From NCBI RefSeq assembly GCF_900109575.1, contig NZ_FOAF01000004.1, forward strand, positions 62,001 to 126,000: a stretch of DNA of 64,000 nt, read 5' to 3'. The notes below the pieces were generated by a model. That model did no database searches and was not told the origin of the DNA. It saw only the letters and a list, made by a program, of their open reading frames with translations. The position numbers and the translations under genes are program-made. Shown here piece after piece: positions 36,271 to 44,282 of the stretch. How positions within the stretch are numbered: the stretch's first letter is position 1; each line of letters opens with the position of its first letter. Origin of the DNA: Olivibacter domesticus (GTDB taxonomy: Bacteria > Bacteroidota > Bacteroidia > Sphingobacteriales > Sphingobacteriaceae).

Positions 36271-38445
36271 TTATTTCACCACTAACCAAGTGTATCCTTC
36301 TGCGGGAATTTCCACTTCCAATTCAACTTTGTAGTTTCTATTCAATTTGTAGCTCGTTGGAGTTCCCTCTTCAACACTAACCGAAACCTTTTCATCTTTA
36401 CCTGTATAATAAAGAGGCAGTTCAATTTTTCTTCTTATGTTTTCTTTCAACGGATTGTATAACATCGCAAGCCCCTTTATTTCTCCTTCAAGGCTAATGT
36501 GTAAAATTCCATCCCAATCTCTTCCGTCGGCCCGTCGGAGATGTACAATATCTGCATTTAAAATGTCTCGATATTTCTTATACCAATTTATTACCTCTTT
36601 AACGGTTTCTTTTGTCTCTTCCGTATCATATAACCTTGGCCCACGATAACAAGCCTGAACACCTGCCCCATAATACTGCATCATTAGCTGTTTATAATCC
36701 TTTAAATGATCATGTAGCGGCTCCAGCACAGCGGCTGCTCCCCCACCTTGATAAGCCGTTAAAGGAACAAAACCCCAGCTCATGGAAGGTGTTTGTTCCC
36801 AAGTGCCATCATATATATTTTGCCGGTTTAATATCTTTTGATTTTCCCTGGGAAGTGAAAAATTCACCTCCCTATAGCCTAATCCAATTTTATGAGTACC
36901 GTCCAAAAAATACCAATCGGGTGCATTAATATAAACACCTCTTTTGTTTAGCCAGTGATATAATTCCTTTTGCATGGCAAACTGTTTCCATTGGCTATCG
37001 TCTAAGCCTTTATGCCCTGGGTGCGAAGTTGAAGCACATTGATCGCCCGGATAAGGGCCATCATTTTCCCAGATATCAAAGCCTGTTTTGGAAAAAAACA
37101 CCTTAATTTTCTGACTATAGGCTATTCCCCACTCACTCCCAAAACAAGGCGCATTACCAAAGAAAGCACCTCCTGTTTTACCGGTCTTAGGATTAATTAC
37201 ATCATCTTTCTCACTTATTTTTCTCGAGCTGAATAACGAATAACCGCCAATCTTTATATTATTTTGATGCGCATAGTCGGCAAGTTTCTTCCATTTTGCT
37301 AGGTTATTGGCAGATGTATCTTCCATATTAATATGACTTCCAAAACTTAAAATTAGTGCTTCATAACCCGTAGCAACACATTGGTCAATAGCATGCTTCA
37401 CCTGTTCATCATCTTTGCTGACTAGATGCATAAAGATAGGATTTGCTGTTACCCATGGTGCAATAGTACGATACATTTTGCGAATCGCCATACCACGTCT
37501 TTCTCTGTCATAACTATCCATTAGTAATTCCCAGGTCCGTATAGAGGTTAACTGCTCAGCTGTTGCCAAATTAACGCCAACGCCTTTTTCCGGATAAATT
37601 TCTAGCAGCGCTGGTGTATTTAAATCATAGTTTACCTGAGAAGTATAAGTAGTATCTCGTTTCCAGTGCGTAGTTTGATCACTTAAATGATAACGCATAG
37701 CGTTATTAAAGGCAAAATTGCTTTCGACATATATTCCATGTTGCTTATGCATTTCTGCTACCTTACCCACCACGGCACTCTCTTCTTCTACTACGGCCAG
37801 CTGTTCATGGATTATCTGATTTATTTTTATAGGTGCAGCTGTTTGGTTGTCTATTGTTACCCATTTTGAGATAAGCGGCAAATTATCATATATGGCATAG
37901 TGAACAGCAATCATCAATCCTTTCAATGCCGGTATGGATGAGTCGTATTCAAAAACAATTTCCTTGCCTGTTGCAGCCTGTTTGTTTGTTGCCCACCATT
38001 TGCCTGCTTCCCAAGGGAGTAAAGGCTGAAGATTTGAAATTTTATGGCCCTTATACTTAAAATCTTGCGTACCTTCTCTCAGATTATCCAGCCATGCCGG
38101 TAAGAAATAAGCACGCTCGTCTTGGCCATATAAGCCTCCGATGTTATACCATTTTCCGTTTAGTTGAATTTGCGCTTCCGGTTTTACCGCTCTGATGAGT
38201 TGTTGTCCCGTAACGAGGTTTGTATAGTCATAGCACACCACATTCGGATCCAAGCGAAAAATTCTCTTTACCAAACCATTTTGTATTATCAACTCTTTGT
38301 GATCCGGACTTGAAGTAATGCTCGATTGATATTTAGACGACAATAGCCAATCCGTTTTGCTTGTATCTTTTCCTTGCCCAAAAGCGATTTGAACAAATAA
38401 AAGTGTATACCAAAAAATTATTTTCGTGTTAATTATTCTTCTCAT
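36271..38445 (-). CDS. Unassigned exported glycoside hydrolase, alpha-galactosidase-like (clan GH-D type) TIM barrel
   Basis: Protein of 724 aa. Signal peptide (MRRIINTKIIFWYTLLFVQIAFG). The N-terminal beta-sandwich region (about 30-290) is followed by a TIM barrel (about 310-590) with YEALILSFGSHIN, NIKIGGYSLFSS, FDIWENDGPYPGDQCAS (candidate catalytic Asp in the DG motif), GVYINAPDWYFLDG and SMSWGFVPLTAYQGGG, and then a C-terminal beta domain. The layout resembles GH36/GH27-like alpha-galactosidase homologues of Bacteroidota, but I cannot place it in a characterised family. A fucP-type operator lies about 100 bp upstream, immediately followed by a LacI-type site, so it probably takes part in fucose-glycan use. 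It is not necessarily a galactosidase. Confidence 0.75.
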   Translation of the reverse strand: MRRIINTKIIFWYTLLFVQIAFGQGKDTSKTDWLLSSKYQSSITSSPDHKELIIQNGLVKRIFRLDPNVVCYDYTNLVTGQQLIRAVKPEAQIQLNGKWYNIGGLYGQDERAYFLPAWLDNLREGTQDFKYKGHKISNLQPLLPWEAGKWWATNKQAATGKEIVFEYDSSIPALKGLMIAVHYAIYDNLPLISKWVTIDNQTAAPIKINQIIHEQLAVVEEESAVVGKVAEMHKQHGIYVESNFAFNNAMRYHLSDQTTHWKRDTTYTSQVNYDLNTPALLEIYPEKGVGVNLATAEQLTSIRTWELLMDSYDRERRGMAIRKMYRTIAPWVTANPIFMHLVSKDDEQVKHAIDQCVATGYEALILSFGSHINMEDTSANNLAKWKKLADYAHQNNIKIGGYSLFSSRKISEKDDVINPKTGKTGGAFFGNAPCFGSEWGIAYSQKIKVFFSKTGFDIWENDGPYPGDQCASTSHPGHKGLDDSQWKQFAMQKELYHWLNKRGVYINAPDWYFLDGTHKIGLGYREVNFSLPRENQKILNRQNIYDGTWEQTPSMSWGFVPLTAYQGGGAAAVLEPLHDHLKDYKQLMMQYYGAGVQACYRGPRLYDTEETKETVKEVINWYKKYRDILNADIVHLRRADGRDWDGILHISLEGEIKGLAMLYNPLKENIRRKIELPLYYTGKDEKVSVSVEEGTPTSYKLNRNYKVELEVEIPAEGYTWLVVK

Positions 38446-38543
38446 ACATCAATGCTGTTATCAAATTTGTTTCAATCTATTAGGTAAATGGTAAATAATC
38501 AATTAAGCATAGTTACAATAAAAAAACCAGATCAAATTAATAT

Positions 38544-38581
38544 TTATAAGCCAACAAGTATACTATTTTAGCTTACTTACG
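38544..38581 (-). promoter_or_regulatory. AraC-type operator upstream of the 724-aa hydrolase
   Basis: The second half-site and its flank, TATTTTAGC-TA-TTACG, match the fucP operator (TATTTTAGCTTACTTACG here, TATTTTAGCATATTTACG there). The first half-site, 21 bp away, is degenerate (TTATAAGCC). Same orientation and distance to the gene as at fucP. Confidence 0.55.
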
Positions 38582-38594
38582 CAACCGATTGCCC
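38579..38594. promoter_or_regulatory. LacI-type operator upstream of the 724-aa hydrolase
   Basis: ACGCAACCGATTGCCC is a GCAA-YCGR-TTGC dyad with one mismatch from the GCAATCGATTGC core. It directly abuts the AraC-type site, so the two regulators could compete or cooperate. Confidence 0.5.
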
Positions 38595-38754
38595 TATTCA
38601 ATTTAAAATCAGACCTATCCCTCACAACTTGTCAGTGTAATACCTGTTGAGAAAATAAAAAACATTATCATGTGAAATATTGTTATAGCATCGTGATAAT
38701 GTGTATATTTATGGAAAAAAATGATAATTTGCCAATAACAGCATCACATTTCAA

Positions 38755-39171
38755 ATGGTACTTTATGATCGTATAGATATCGCCATCCTGGACGATGACC
38801 CATTACATCGTACACTTCTTCGAAAATTACTCGAAGCAGATGGCTATGCGATATCCATAGAAGAGAAAACAGGTGAGGACTTTCTTGAAAGAATGAAAAG
38901 TATCATTCCTTTACCGCACGTTTGTATTGTGGATATTTTTCTACCGGGAATGGATGGATTCGAGACCATCAAGCAAGTTAAGGATGGTTGGCCAACGGTA
39001 AAAGTAATTGCCTATACGGGGTTGGTGGAACCGACTACGTTTGAGAAGGCGATTGACGCGGGCGCAGATCTGCTAATGCTAAAAGGAGAGCATCCAAAAA
39101 AAATGATCAGAACCATTGAAGGATTGATTGAAGACTGGAAGGAATCTGACGATAGAAGTTATTTACTTTAG
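38755..39171 (+). CDS. Stand-alone response-regulator receiver-domain protein
   Basis: Protein of 138 aa, essentially one receiver domain with no output domain. It has the acidic cluster ILDDDPLH (Asp13-15), the phospho-acceptor Asp60 in VCIVDIFLPGMDG, Thr88 (YTG) and Lys110 (LKG), so it should be phosphorylatable. No histidine kinase is present nearby. A dyad symmetry lies upstream. It is one of three plus-strand genes, wedged between hydrolase and sulfatase. Single-domain receivers act as shuttles or by protein-protein contact; the partner is unknown. Confidence 0.88.
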   Translation: MVLYDRIDIAILDDDPLHRTLLRKLLEADGYAISIEEKTGEDFLERMKSIIPLPHVCIVDIFLPGMDGFETIKQVKDGWPTVKVIAYTGLVEPTTFEKAIDAGADLLMLKGEHPKKMIRTIEGLIEDWKESDDRSYLL

Positions 39172-39250
39172 CGCTACGAAAGTAAACAAGCCACGTAAGG
39201 GCTACAAAACTGCCGAAAAGCGCATTGCTATACTGTACAGGAGTTGTTGT

Positions 39251-40795
39251 CTATAATGTTACATCAGGCATTGCAGCAGCTTGTCCGCTACTTTTCAAGA
39301 TAGGCATGGGTGCATTCCAATCTCGAAGTTGCTTACTCAACTGTCGAGCTAGCTCCTTAACTTTTTCAGTTTTCTGCTCTGCCAGGTTATACTGCTCTCC
39401 TATATCATTTTTTAAGTTATATAGCTCGTAGCTACCATCTCGCATATTATAAAGCAGTTTCCAGTCCCCCTTCCTGATTGCACTTTTGTAATTTATTCCC
39501 GGTCCATCCTGATTCGTCCATTTATTGGGTGAATGCCATATCAGCGTCCGTGAGGAGTCTATCGATGCTGGATTCTTCAAAAGAGGGGCAAAGCTCATCC
39601 CGTCGATTTTTTGCATTACATTTTGCTGTTGAACCCCAGCTATTTCTAAAATCGTCGGAAAATAGTCTTCGATCATTACATATTGTTCCGTAACTGTGCC
39701 AGCCTTTACCTTTCCCTTCCACTTCACGATCATAGGCTCCCTAATACCTCCTTCATATAAAGAGCCCTTTCCAGCCCTTAATGGTAAATTCTGCGTATGT
39801 GCCTTGCCGCTCCTTGGTGGTGCCAAACTCAGGCCACCATTATCACTCATGAAAATAATGACGGTATTTTCATCCACTTTTTTTTCTTTTAAATAGTCCA
39901 TTAAATCTCCTAGACTTTTATCCATTCCTTCCAACAAGGCCGCATACTGCGCTTCTGTTTCGTCTAGGCCGGTGTCTACATATTTTCGGTAGAAACGTTC
40001 ATCTTTATTAAAAGGTACATGTACAGCATAATGTGCTATATTTAGATAAAATGGTTGCCTATCTTTAATGGGCTGTTCGATGGCCTTGATAGCTTCCAAA
40101 GTAAGGGCTTCCGTAAGAAAAGTGTCTCGCCCATGATATTCTTCTAAATCAGGTACCGCTTGCCAGGTTGATTTACCTGGGATATTTCCGTAATTTTCCT
40201 GACCTAGATAGCTTTGCGGATGCCCTGCCGCATGACCCGAAATATTTACTATAAATCCTAAATTATAAGGATTTGCCCCTGGTGTGCCTGCCGACCCCCA
40301 ATGAGCTTTGCCCACATGTACCGTAAAATAACCGGCATTTTTTAACAGTTGCGGAAAAGGTGTTGCATAAACGGTATGCGGAACCCCGGCAACAGGGCTC
40401 AGTCCATTATAATTCCAATTACCCGGTAAAAACTGATCATCGGGATTATCGGTATTGTTATTAGCTTTCGGAGATGTCCAGTTTGTTACACCATGATGGG
40501 CAGCGTTCATTCCCGTTAGCATACTCACTCTTGACGGTGTACATACAGGCGTAGCATATGCATTGGTGAATTTCATCCCCTCCCTTGCTAAACGTTCCAT
40601 ATTCGGGGTATGATACTTCTTATTCAACGGGGTTTTCTCTGTCCAAAAAGGTTCAGAGGTATCTTGCCAACCCATATCGTCTACCAAAAAGACAATAATA
40701 TTAGGGCGCTTTTCTTCGTGTTGCTGTGCATAGGATAAAGTAGGACCAAGGACACACAAAATGCCATATATTAGTTGTTTTGCGTTTATCATCAT
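39251..40795 (-). CDS. Sulfatase (formylglycine-dependent, type I arylsulfatase-like), exported
   Basis: Protein of 514 aa. It has a Sec signal (to about residue 24, TLSYAQ), the N-terminal metal motif PNIIVFLVDDMGWQD (Asp39, Asp40) and the sulfatase signature CTPSR (Cys85), which must be converted to formylglycine by a maturase not present in this window. SDNGG (about 318-322) is the second metal site. It would remove sulfate esters from glycans in the periplasm or at the surface. It follows the SusCD/FAS1/DUF5007-like operon and has a palindromic LacI-type element about 100 bp upstream. It points to a sulfated glycan such as sulfated fucan or mucin; the exact target is unknown. Confidence 0.93.
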   Translation of the reverse strand: MMINAKQLIYGILCVLGPTLSYAQQHEEKRPNIIVFLVDDMGWQDTSEPFWTEKTPLNKKYHTPNMERLAREGMKFTNAYATPVCTPSRVSMLTGMNAAHHGVTNWTSPKANNNTDNPDDQFLPGNWNYNGLSPVAGVPHTVYATPFPQLLKNAGYFTVHVGKAHWGSAGTPGANPYNLGFIVNISGHAAGHPQSYLGQENYGNIPGKSTWQAVPDLEEYHGRDTFLTEALTLEAIKAIEQPIKDRQPFYLNIAHYAVHVPFNKDERFYRKYVDTGLDETEAQYAALLEGMDKSLGDLMDYLKEKKVDENTVIIFMSDNGGLSLAPPRSGKAHTQNLPLRAGKGSLYEGGIREPMIVKWKGKVKAGTVTEQYVMIEDYFPTILEIAGVQQQNVMQKIDGMSFAPLLKNPASIDSSRTLIWHSPNKWTNQDGPGINYKSAIRKGDWKLLYNMRDGSYELYNLKNDIGEQYNLAEQKTEKVKELARQLSKQLRDWNAPMPILKSSGQAAAMPDVTL

Positions 40796-40828
40796 GCCTT
40801 AGTGATTAGCCGTTTTAGTGTATATATA

Positions 40829-40917
40829 ATTGATTATAAAACCAATGTTAAAAGATTAAATCGACAATAACAAATTGGCCATTAACGCAATCGATTGTGC
40901 TTATGGCCAATTTGTTA
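40829..40917 (-). promoter_or_regulatory. Duplicated palindromic regulatory element, copy 1 (upstream of sulfatase)
   Basis: A 50-bp imperfect palindrome (40868-40917; 22 of 25 pairs match) is centred exactly on the LacI-type operator ACGCAATCGATTGTGC (40885-40900). The 40 bp toward the sulfatase (ATAAAA-CAATGTTAA-GATTAAAT) are about 80% identical to the same side of copy 2. It starts 18 bp past the stop codon of the upstream gene, so it could also act as an RNA hairpin between the two genes. Confidence 0.65.
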
Positions 40918-40934
40918 GGTAATTCGTTCAGGGC

Positions 40935-41930
40935 TTAACGATGCGTTACGCCTAAAACCGTTACCAAAACTTCATAGGTACCTGGTTGATGTGCACGAAA
41001 CGAAAATCGTGCATTACAAGAATAGGTATCATCTGGAATTTCAAGCTCCTCGTCAAAGTGCACAAATTGAGTTGGAATGCGGTAGTAATAATTAAAACCA
41101 TTACCCAACGAAGCTAAAGGAAACGGAACAACAGCATAAGTAAATTCCATCTGGTTGTTGACAGCCTGATAGTCTAGTGCGTAATCCTGCATAGTCTGAA
41201 GCCAACCTCCAGCAGTACCCGACTGTGGCCTTCGCGCAATTTCTCCGGTTTCGGGATTAAAGGGCACACCGTTCTTGTCAACAATTTGTACAATTACCTT
41301 ATTTCCTTCTTCGCTAATTCTTTTGACGCTAATTAAACCCGCCGGCAGGGTCTTGGTGGTAGATTCAGCCCCTACCTTCATAGCAACCGTACTTCTGCCT
41401 GCTGGGACCTCAAAACTTGGTGTATCTAAAATGTTAAATTCTCCAATACCTTCATATATTTTATTTCCAGACTCGTTGGAGATTTCAAGATCGAGGATAT
41501 AGCTACCAGAAGGGACATTAATGGTATTGTAATTAGCTTCTAACTGACCGCTTGATTCATTAATACTAACCGGCGCTACCATTTTTTGCTCCCGTTTTGC
41601 ATCTATCATCTCGAGTGTTGTATCAAGTTTTGGATCATAATAACCTTTCCAAACTAACAACGGATACTCCTTTAAAAAAACATCATCCAAAATTTCGCCA
41701 GTAACTTTATCTCGTATATGCACCAATTTAACTTTGACGGGTTTCTGCGAACCATCTAAATTAAGTGCTGAACTAACATAGGCCCTTCCCTTAGGTACAT
41801 TGATTGGCACTTCCTCATATCTTACCAGCGCGCTTAAAAATCCATCTGGAACTTTTTTGCACGCAGAAAGAACAATCATAAAAAGACCAACGACAAATAC
41901 CAAATTGATTTTATTATTAACTTTTTTCAT
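40935..41930 (-). CDS. Exported lipoprotein, DUF5007-like, candidate surface glycan-binding protein
   Basis: Protein of 331 aa with a lipobox MIVLSAC (Cys24). The mature part is rich in beta-strands (VRYEEVPINVPKGRAYVSS; VPSGSYILDLEISNESGN; FEVPAGRSTVAMKVG). The length and SusCD/FAS1 neighbourhood fit the Bacteroidota DUF5007 family, but I rely on recollection of the family and not on a search. It follows the FAS1 gene with a 110-bp gap that holds a hairpin repeat. Likely role: accessory surface protein of the SusCD complex. Confidence 0.7.
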   Translation of the reverse strand: MKKVNNKINLVFVVGLFMIVLSACKKVPDGFLSALVRYEEVPINVPKGRAYVSSALNLDGSQKPVKVKLVHIRDKVTGEILDDVFLKEYPLLVWKGYYDPKLDTTLEMIDAKREQKMVAPVSINESSGQLEANYNTINVPSGSYILDLEISNESGNKIYEGIGEFNILDTPSFEVPAGRSTVAMKVGAESTTKTLPAGLISVKRISEEGNKVIVQIVDKNGVPFNPETGEIARRPQSGTAGGWLQTMQDYALDYQAVNNQMEFTYAVVPFPLASLGNGFNYYYRIPTQFVHFDEELEIPDDTYSCNARFSFRAHQPGTYEVLVTVLGVTHR

Positions 41931-41954
41931 CGATTTAAATTTGTTTTTTAGCGG

Positions 41955-42016
41955 TGATGAAGCTATCAGATTTATTCATTCCCCTGTGTGGTTTGAATAA
42001 ATCATGATGGTTTCAT
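41955..42016. repeat. Hairpin repeat element, copy 2
   Basis: Left arm TGATGAAGCTATCAGATTTATTCA pairs, with one bulge and two mismatches, with the right arm TGAATAAATCATGATGGTTTCAT (arms given in full only as 24- and 23-mers in position: 41955-41978 and 41994-42016). The outer sequences match copy 1 at 19409-19472; inner arm and loop differ. Confidence 0.7.
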
Positions 42017-42040
42017 TTTTTCCATCAATTTAATTCCTGT

Positions 42041-42742
42041 TTATCTAGCAAAAAACAGCGTATGCTGGTTTGTCAACACATTTACACGACCTGTTAAACT
42101 CTCCACACCTGAAGTCTGAACAATCGTACGAGCACCAACAGAAGTTGGGATCTCTTCCGCTACAAAAGGTTCAGAAATAGGTTGGAAGAGATACGTAAAT
42201 ATGACCACTTGTGGCCAGTTTGAACTGCCTGGATTATACCCCAAAGCCGGATCATTTGTCCGCTCATACGAAACTACAGCTTCAGCATCGTGCCTAGCTG
42301 TACTATACAGTTTGCCATTCTGGGTTAGATCACCATAATCCAATGTTTGTGGTATTCTATAAATATCCAGTGAGTCTGCAAATCTTGTCAATTCATATTT
42401 AATGATGGAATCTACCGTCCATTTTTTAGTTGGATCAATCTCTTGCTCCTTTAATGTCCGAAATTCTACATAATTGTTTATCGCGTAATCCGTAGGTGCA
42501 AAAAAGGTAGTATTAGAGGCATTGATTTTTTCTTTAATCCCTGCTTTGTCTATTAACATAATCAATGTATCAAACAAACCGCGATCATTATTTTTAAGAA
42601 AATCATAGGTCGTTAAATTTACTTTTGCGTCGTGCAGTGTACCGCCCACAAAATAGCCATCCTTTTTACAACCTGTAATAAAACAAGTTACTATAACCAT
42701 TATGCAAATAATGCTATTTAATACTTTCATTTTCTTTCTCAT
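42041..42742 (-). CDS. FAS1 (fasciclin)-domain lipoprotein
   Basis: Protein of 233 aa with a lipoprotein signal (IICIMVIVTCFITGC, Cys about 25) and one fasciclin domain (about 38-230): TYDFLKNNDRGLFDTLIMLI (H1-like region) and TTFFAPTDYAINNYV (FAS1 'FAPTN' motif variant). FAS1 domains mediate adhesion or carbohydrate/protein binding. It is 15 bp downstream of the SusD gene and so in the same operon, probably as an accessory protein of the outer-membrane complex. A shorter start (MKVLNSI) 4 codons in is equally possible. Confidence 0.85.
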   Translation of the reverse strand: MRKKMKVLNSIICIMVIVTCFITGCKKDGYFVGGTLHDAKVNLTTYDFLKNNDRGLFDTLIMLIDKAGIKEKINASNTTFFAPTDYAINNYVEFRTLKEQEIDPTKKWTVDSIIKYELTRFADSLDIYRIPQTLDYGDLTQNGKLYSTARHDAEAVVSYERTNDPALGYNPGSSNWPQVVIFTYLFQPISEPFVAEEIPTSVGARTIVQTSGVESLTGRVNVLTNQHTLFFAR

Positions 42743-42757
42743 CTTTAAGCCATTTAA

Positions 42758-44206
42758 TTAATTCGATTTCCACCACTCGTTTTGTGTTAACAATTCATTT
42801 TGCGGCAATAGATTTCGCATATCCAAGGGCCAGTAGTATCCCTTCTTAGCCATTCGGTCATTTGAATATTCTCCAGAGAATAGGCGCTGCAATTGCTCCA
42901 TACGAATCATATCAAACATTGCCTGCCCCTCTCCCAAGAGCTCCCTGCGACGCTCATCAAAGATTTCATTGAAAAGGTTTTCTCCTATGCCATTATAAAG
43001 TCCCAGCCCGGCACGCGCTCTGATCAAGTTTAAATCATCTTGCGCACCAGTTATATTTCCATTTTTATACCGTGCTTCAGCTCTCAATAGGTAAATATCT
43101 GCCAAACGAATCAGCACCAAATTATTACTCACTACATAGTTTGACGTATTGTTTGGATCATAATAATTTACTCCATCATATTTTGTCAAGATATACTTAT
43201 TATTCCCTCCAGACGATAAGGTCATAATGGTATCAACACGTTTGTCATCTTCTTCAAACGTATTTTTCATTGCTTCTCCAACTGGCCAGGCGTCGTTGAT
43301 CGCTTTATTTTTTATATAGGGATCTGTCAAGAAAATATTAAAAAAACCAGCTGTAGCTTCATTGCTTACCGCGTCAAACAGCATATTCAACTCAAAAATG
43401 CTTTCTTTAGAATTCCCTTTCCAGATTTTTTTATAATCGGCTAAATTTTCGAGACTGTATCCTTTGTCTATCACCTCGTTGCAGTATCTCTCTGCATTCA
43501 CATAATCATGTCTCCAGGCATATATTTCGGCCAGTAGGGCAAGTGCTGCACCTTGATTAGCGACAATCTTCTCTCCAGCGTTATCCAATAAACCAATTGC
43601 TGCCTCTAAATCTGTTATACAATAGGTTAATACTTCTTCTTCTGAACTGCGAGGGATAGGTTGTATAGCATCGGGATCTTTGAATGATTCCTTCGTCATC
43701 ACTACATCTCCCCAAACACGCTGCATATAAAAATAAGTATAGGCTCTTAGAAATCTAGCCTCTCCTTCTAATCGTTTCTTTTGAATTTCCCCATCAGCAA
43801 ATTTGCTTACATCAATCTTTGGGGTATTCTCAATGATAAGATGGCATTGGTTAATTACGCTATAAAATCGCGTCCAATTTTTCAAGGAGGCCTCTAAATA
43901 GGGAACATAGCTAAACTTAAAACCGCCGCTTTGTACAATGGCAGTATAATTCCAGAAACCGCTAACATCAAAATTATCAGCCGCGACGTCACCAAAAATG
44001 AAATAGCTTCTATCGCTCAAAAAGCTACCTCTTAATAGACCGTATGCCCCTGACATGGCCTTCTGTACATTAGCGCCGCTTACCCAGAAAACTTCGTCGT
44101 AGGTCGCATTTTGAGGTTCTAAATCGATGTACTTACTACAACCGGGCAACAAAAAAACGAAGGCTGTGAGTAAGGCTTTAAACGTTAAACTTTTATATCT
44201 TTTCAT
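42758..44206 (-). CDS. SusD/RagB-family outer-membrane lipoprotein
   Basis: Start chosen at ATG 44206 (MKRYKSLTFKALLTAF), because it directly precedes the signal peptide and lipobox LLPGC; 482 aa. SusD N-terminal domain (GEARFLRAYTYFYMQRVWGD) and RagB C-terminal (LADIYLLRAEARYKNGN, LNLIRARAGL, FDERRRELLGEGQAMFDMIR) are normal. It lies 76 bp after the SusC gene and is followed by FAS1 and DUF5007-like genes. Confidence 0.95.
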   Translation of the reverse strand: MKRYKSLTFKALLTAFVFLLPGCSKYIDLEPQNATYDEVFWVSGANVQKAMSGAYGLLRGSFLSDRSYFIFGDVAADNFDVSGFWNYTAIVQSGGFKFSYVPYLEASLKNWTRFYSVINQCHLIIENTPKIDVSKFADGEIQKKRLEGEARFLRAYTYFYMQRVWGDVVMTKESFKDPDAIQPIPRSSEEEVLTYCITDLEAAIGLLDNAGEKIVANQGAALALLAEIYAWRHDYVNAERYCNEVIDKGYSLENLADYKKIWKGNSKESIFELNMLFDAVSNEATAGFFNIFLTDPYIKNKAINDAWPVGEAMKNTFEEDDKRVDTIMTLSSGGNNKYILTKYDGVNYYDPNNTSNYVVSNNLVLIRLADIYLLRAEARYKNGNITGAQDDLNLIRARAGLGLYNGIGENLFNEIFDERRRELLGEGQAMFDMIRMEQLQRLFSGEYSNDRMAKKGYYWPLDMRNLLPQNELLTQNEWWKSN

Positions 44207-44282
44207 CTTAACAATTTTAAATAACAATGAACCATTGTACTTCATATGTGCAGCGGTTCATTTTATTGCCATAAACATTTCT

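Larger units (their letters stand above)
38446..38754. promoter_or_regulatory. Divergent regulatory region hydrolase / receiver protein
   Basis: A 309-bp AT-rich spacer. The left half carries the AraC-type and LacI-type sites of the hydrolase. The right half carries a CATTATCATG/CGTGATAATG dyad (38663-38701) and TATATTTA (38704-38711), a near-match to the -7 box, upstream of the receiver gene. Confidence 0.55.
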
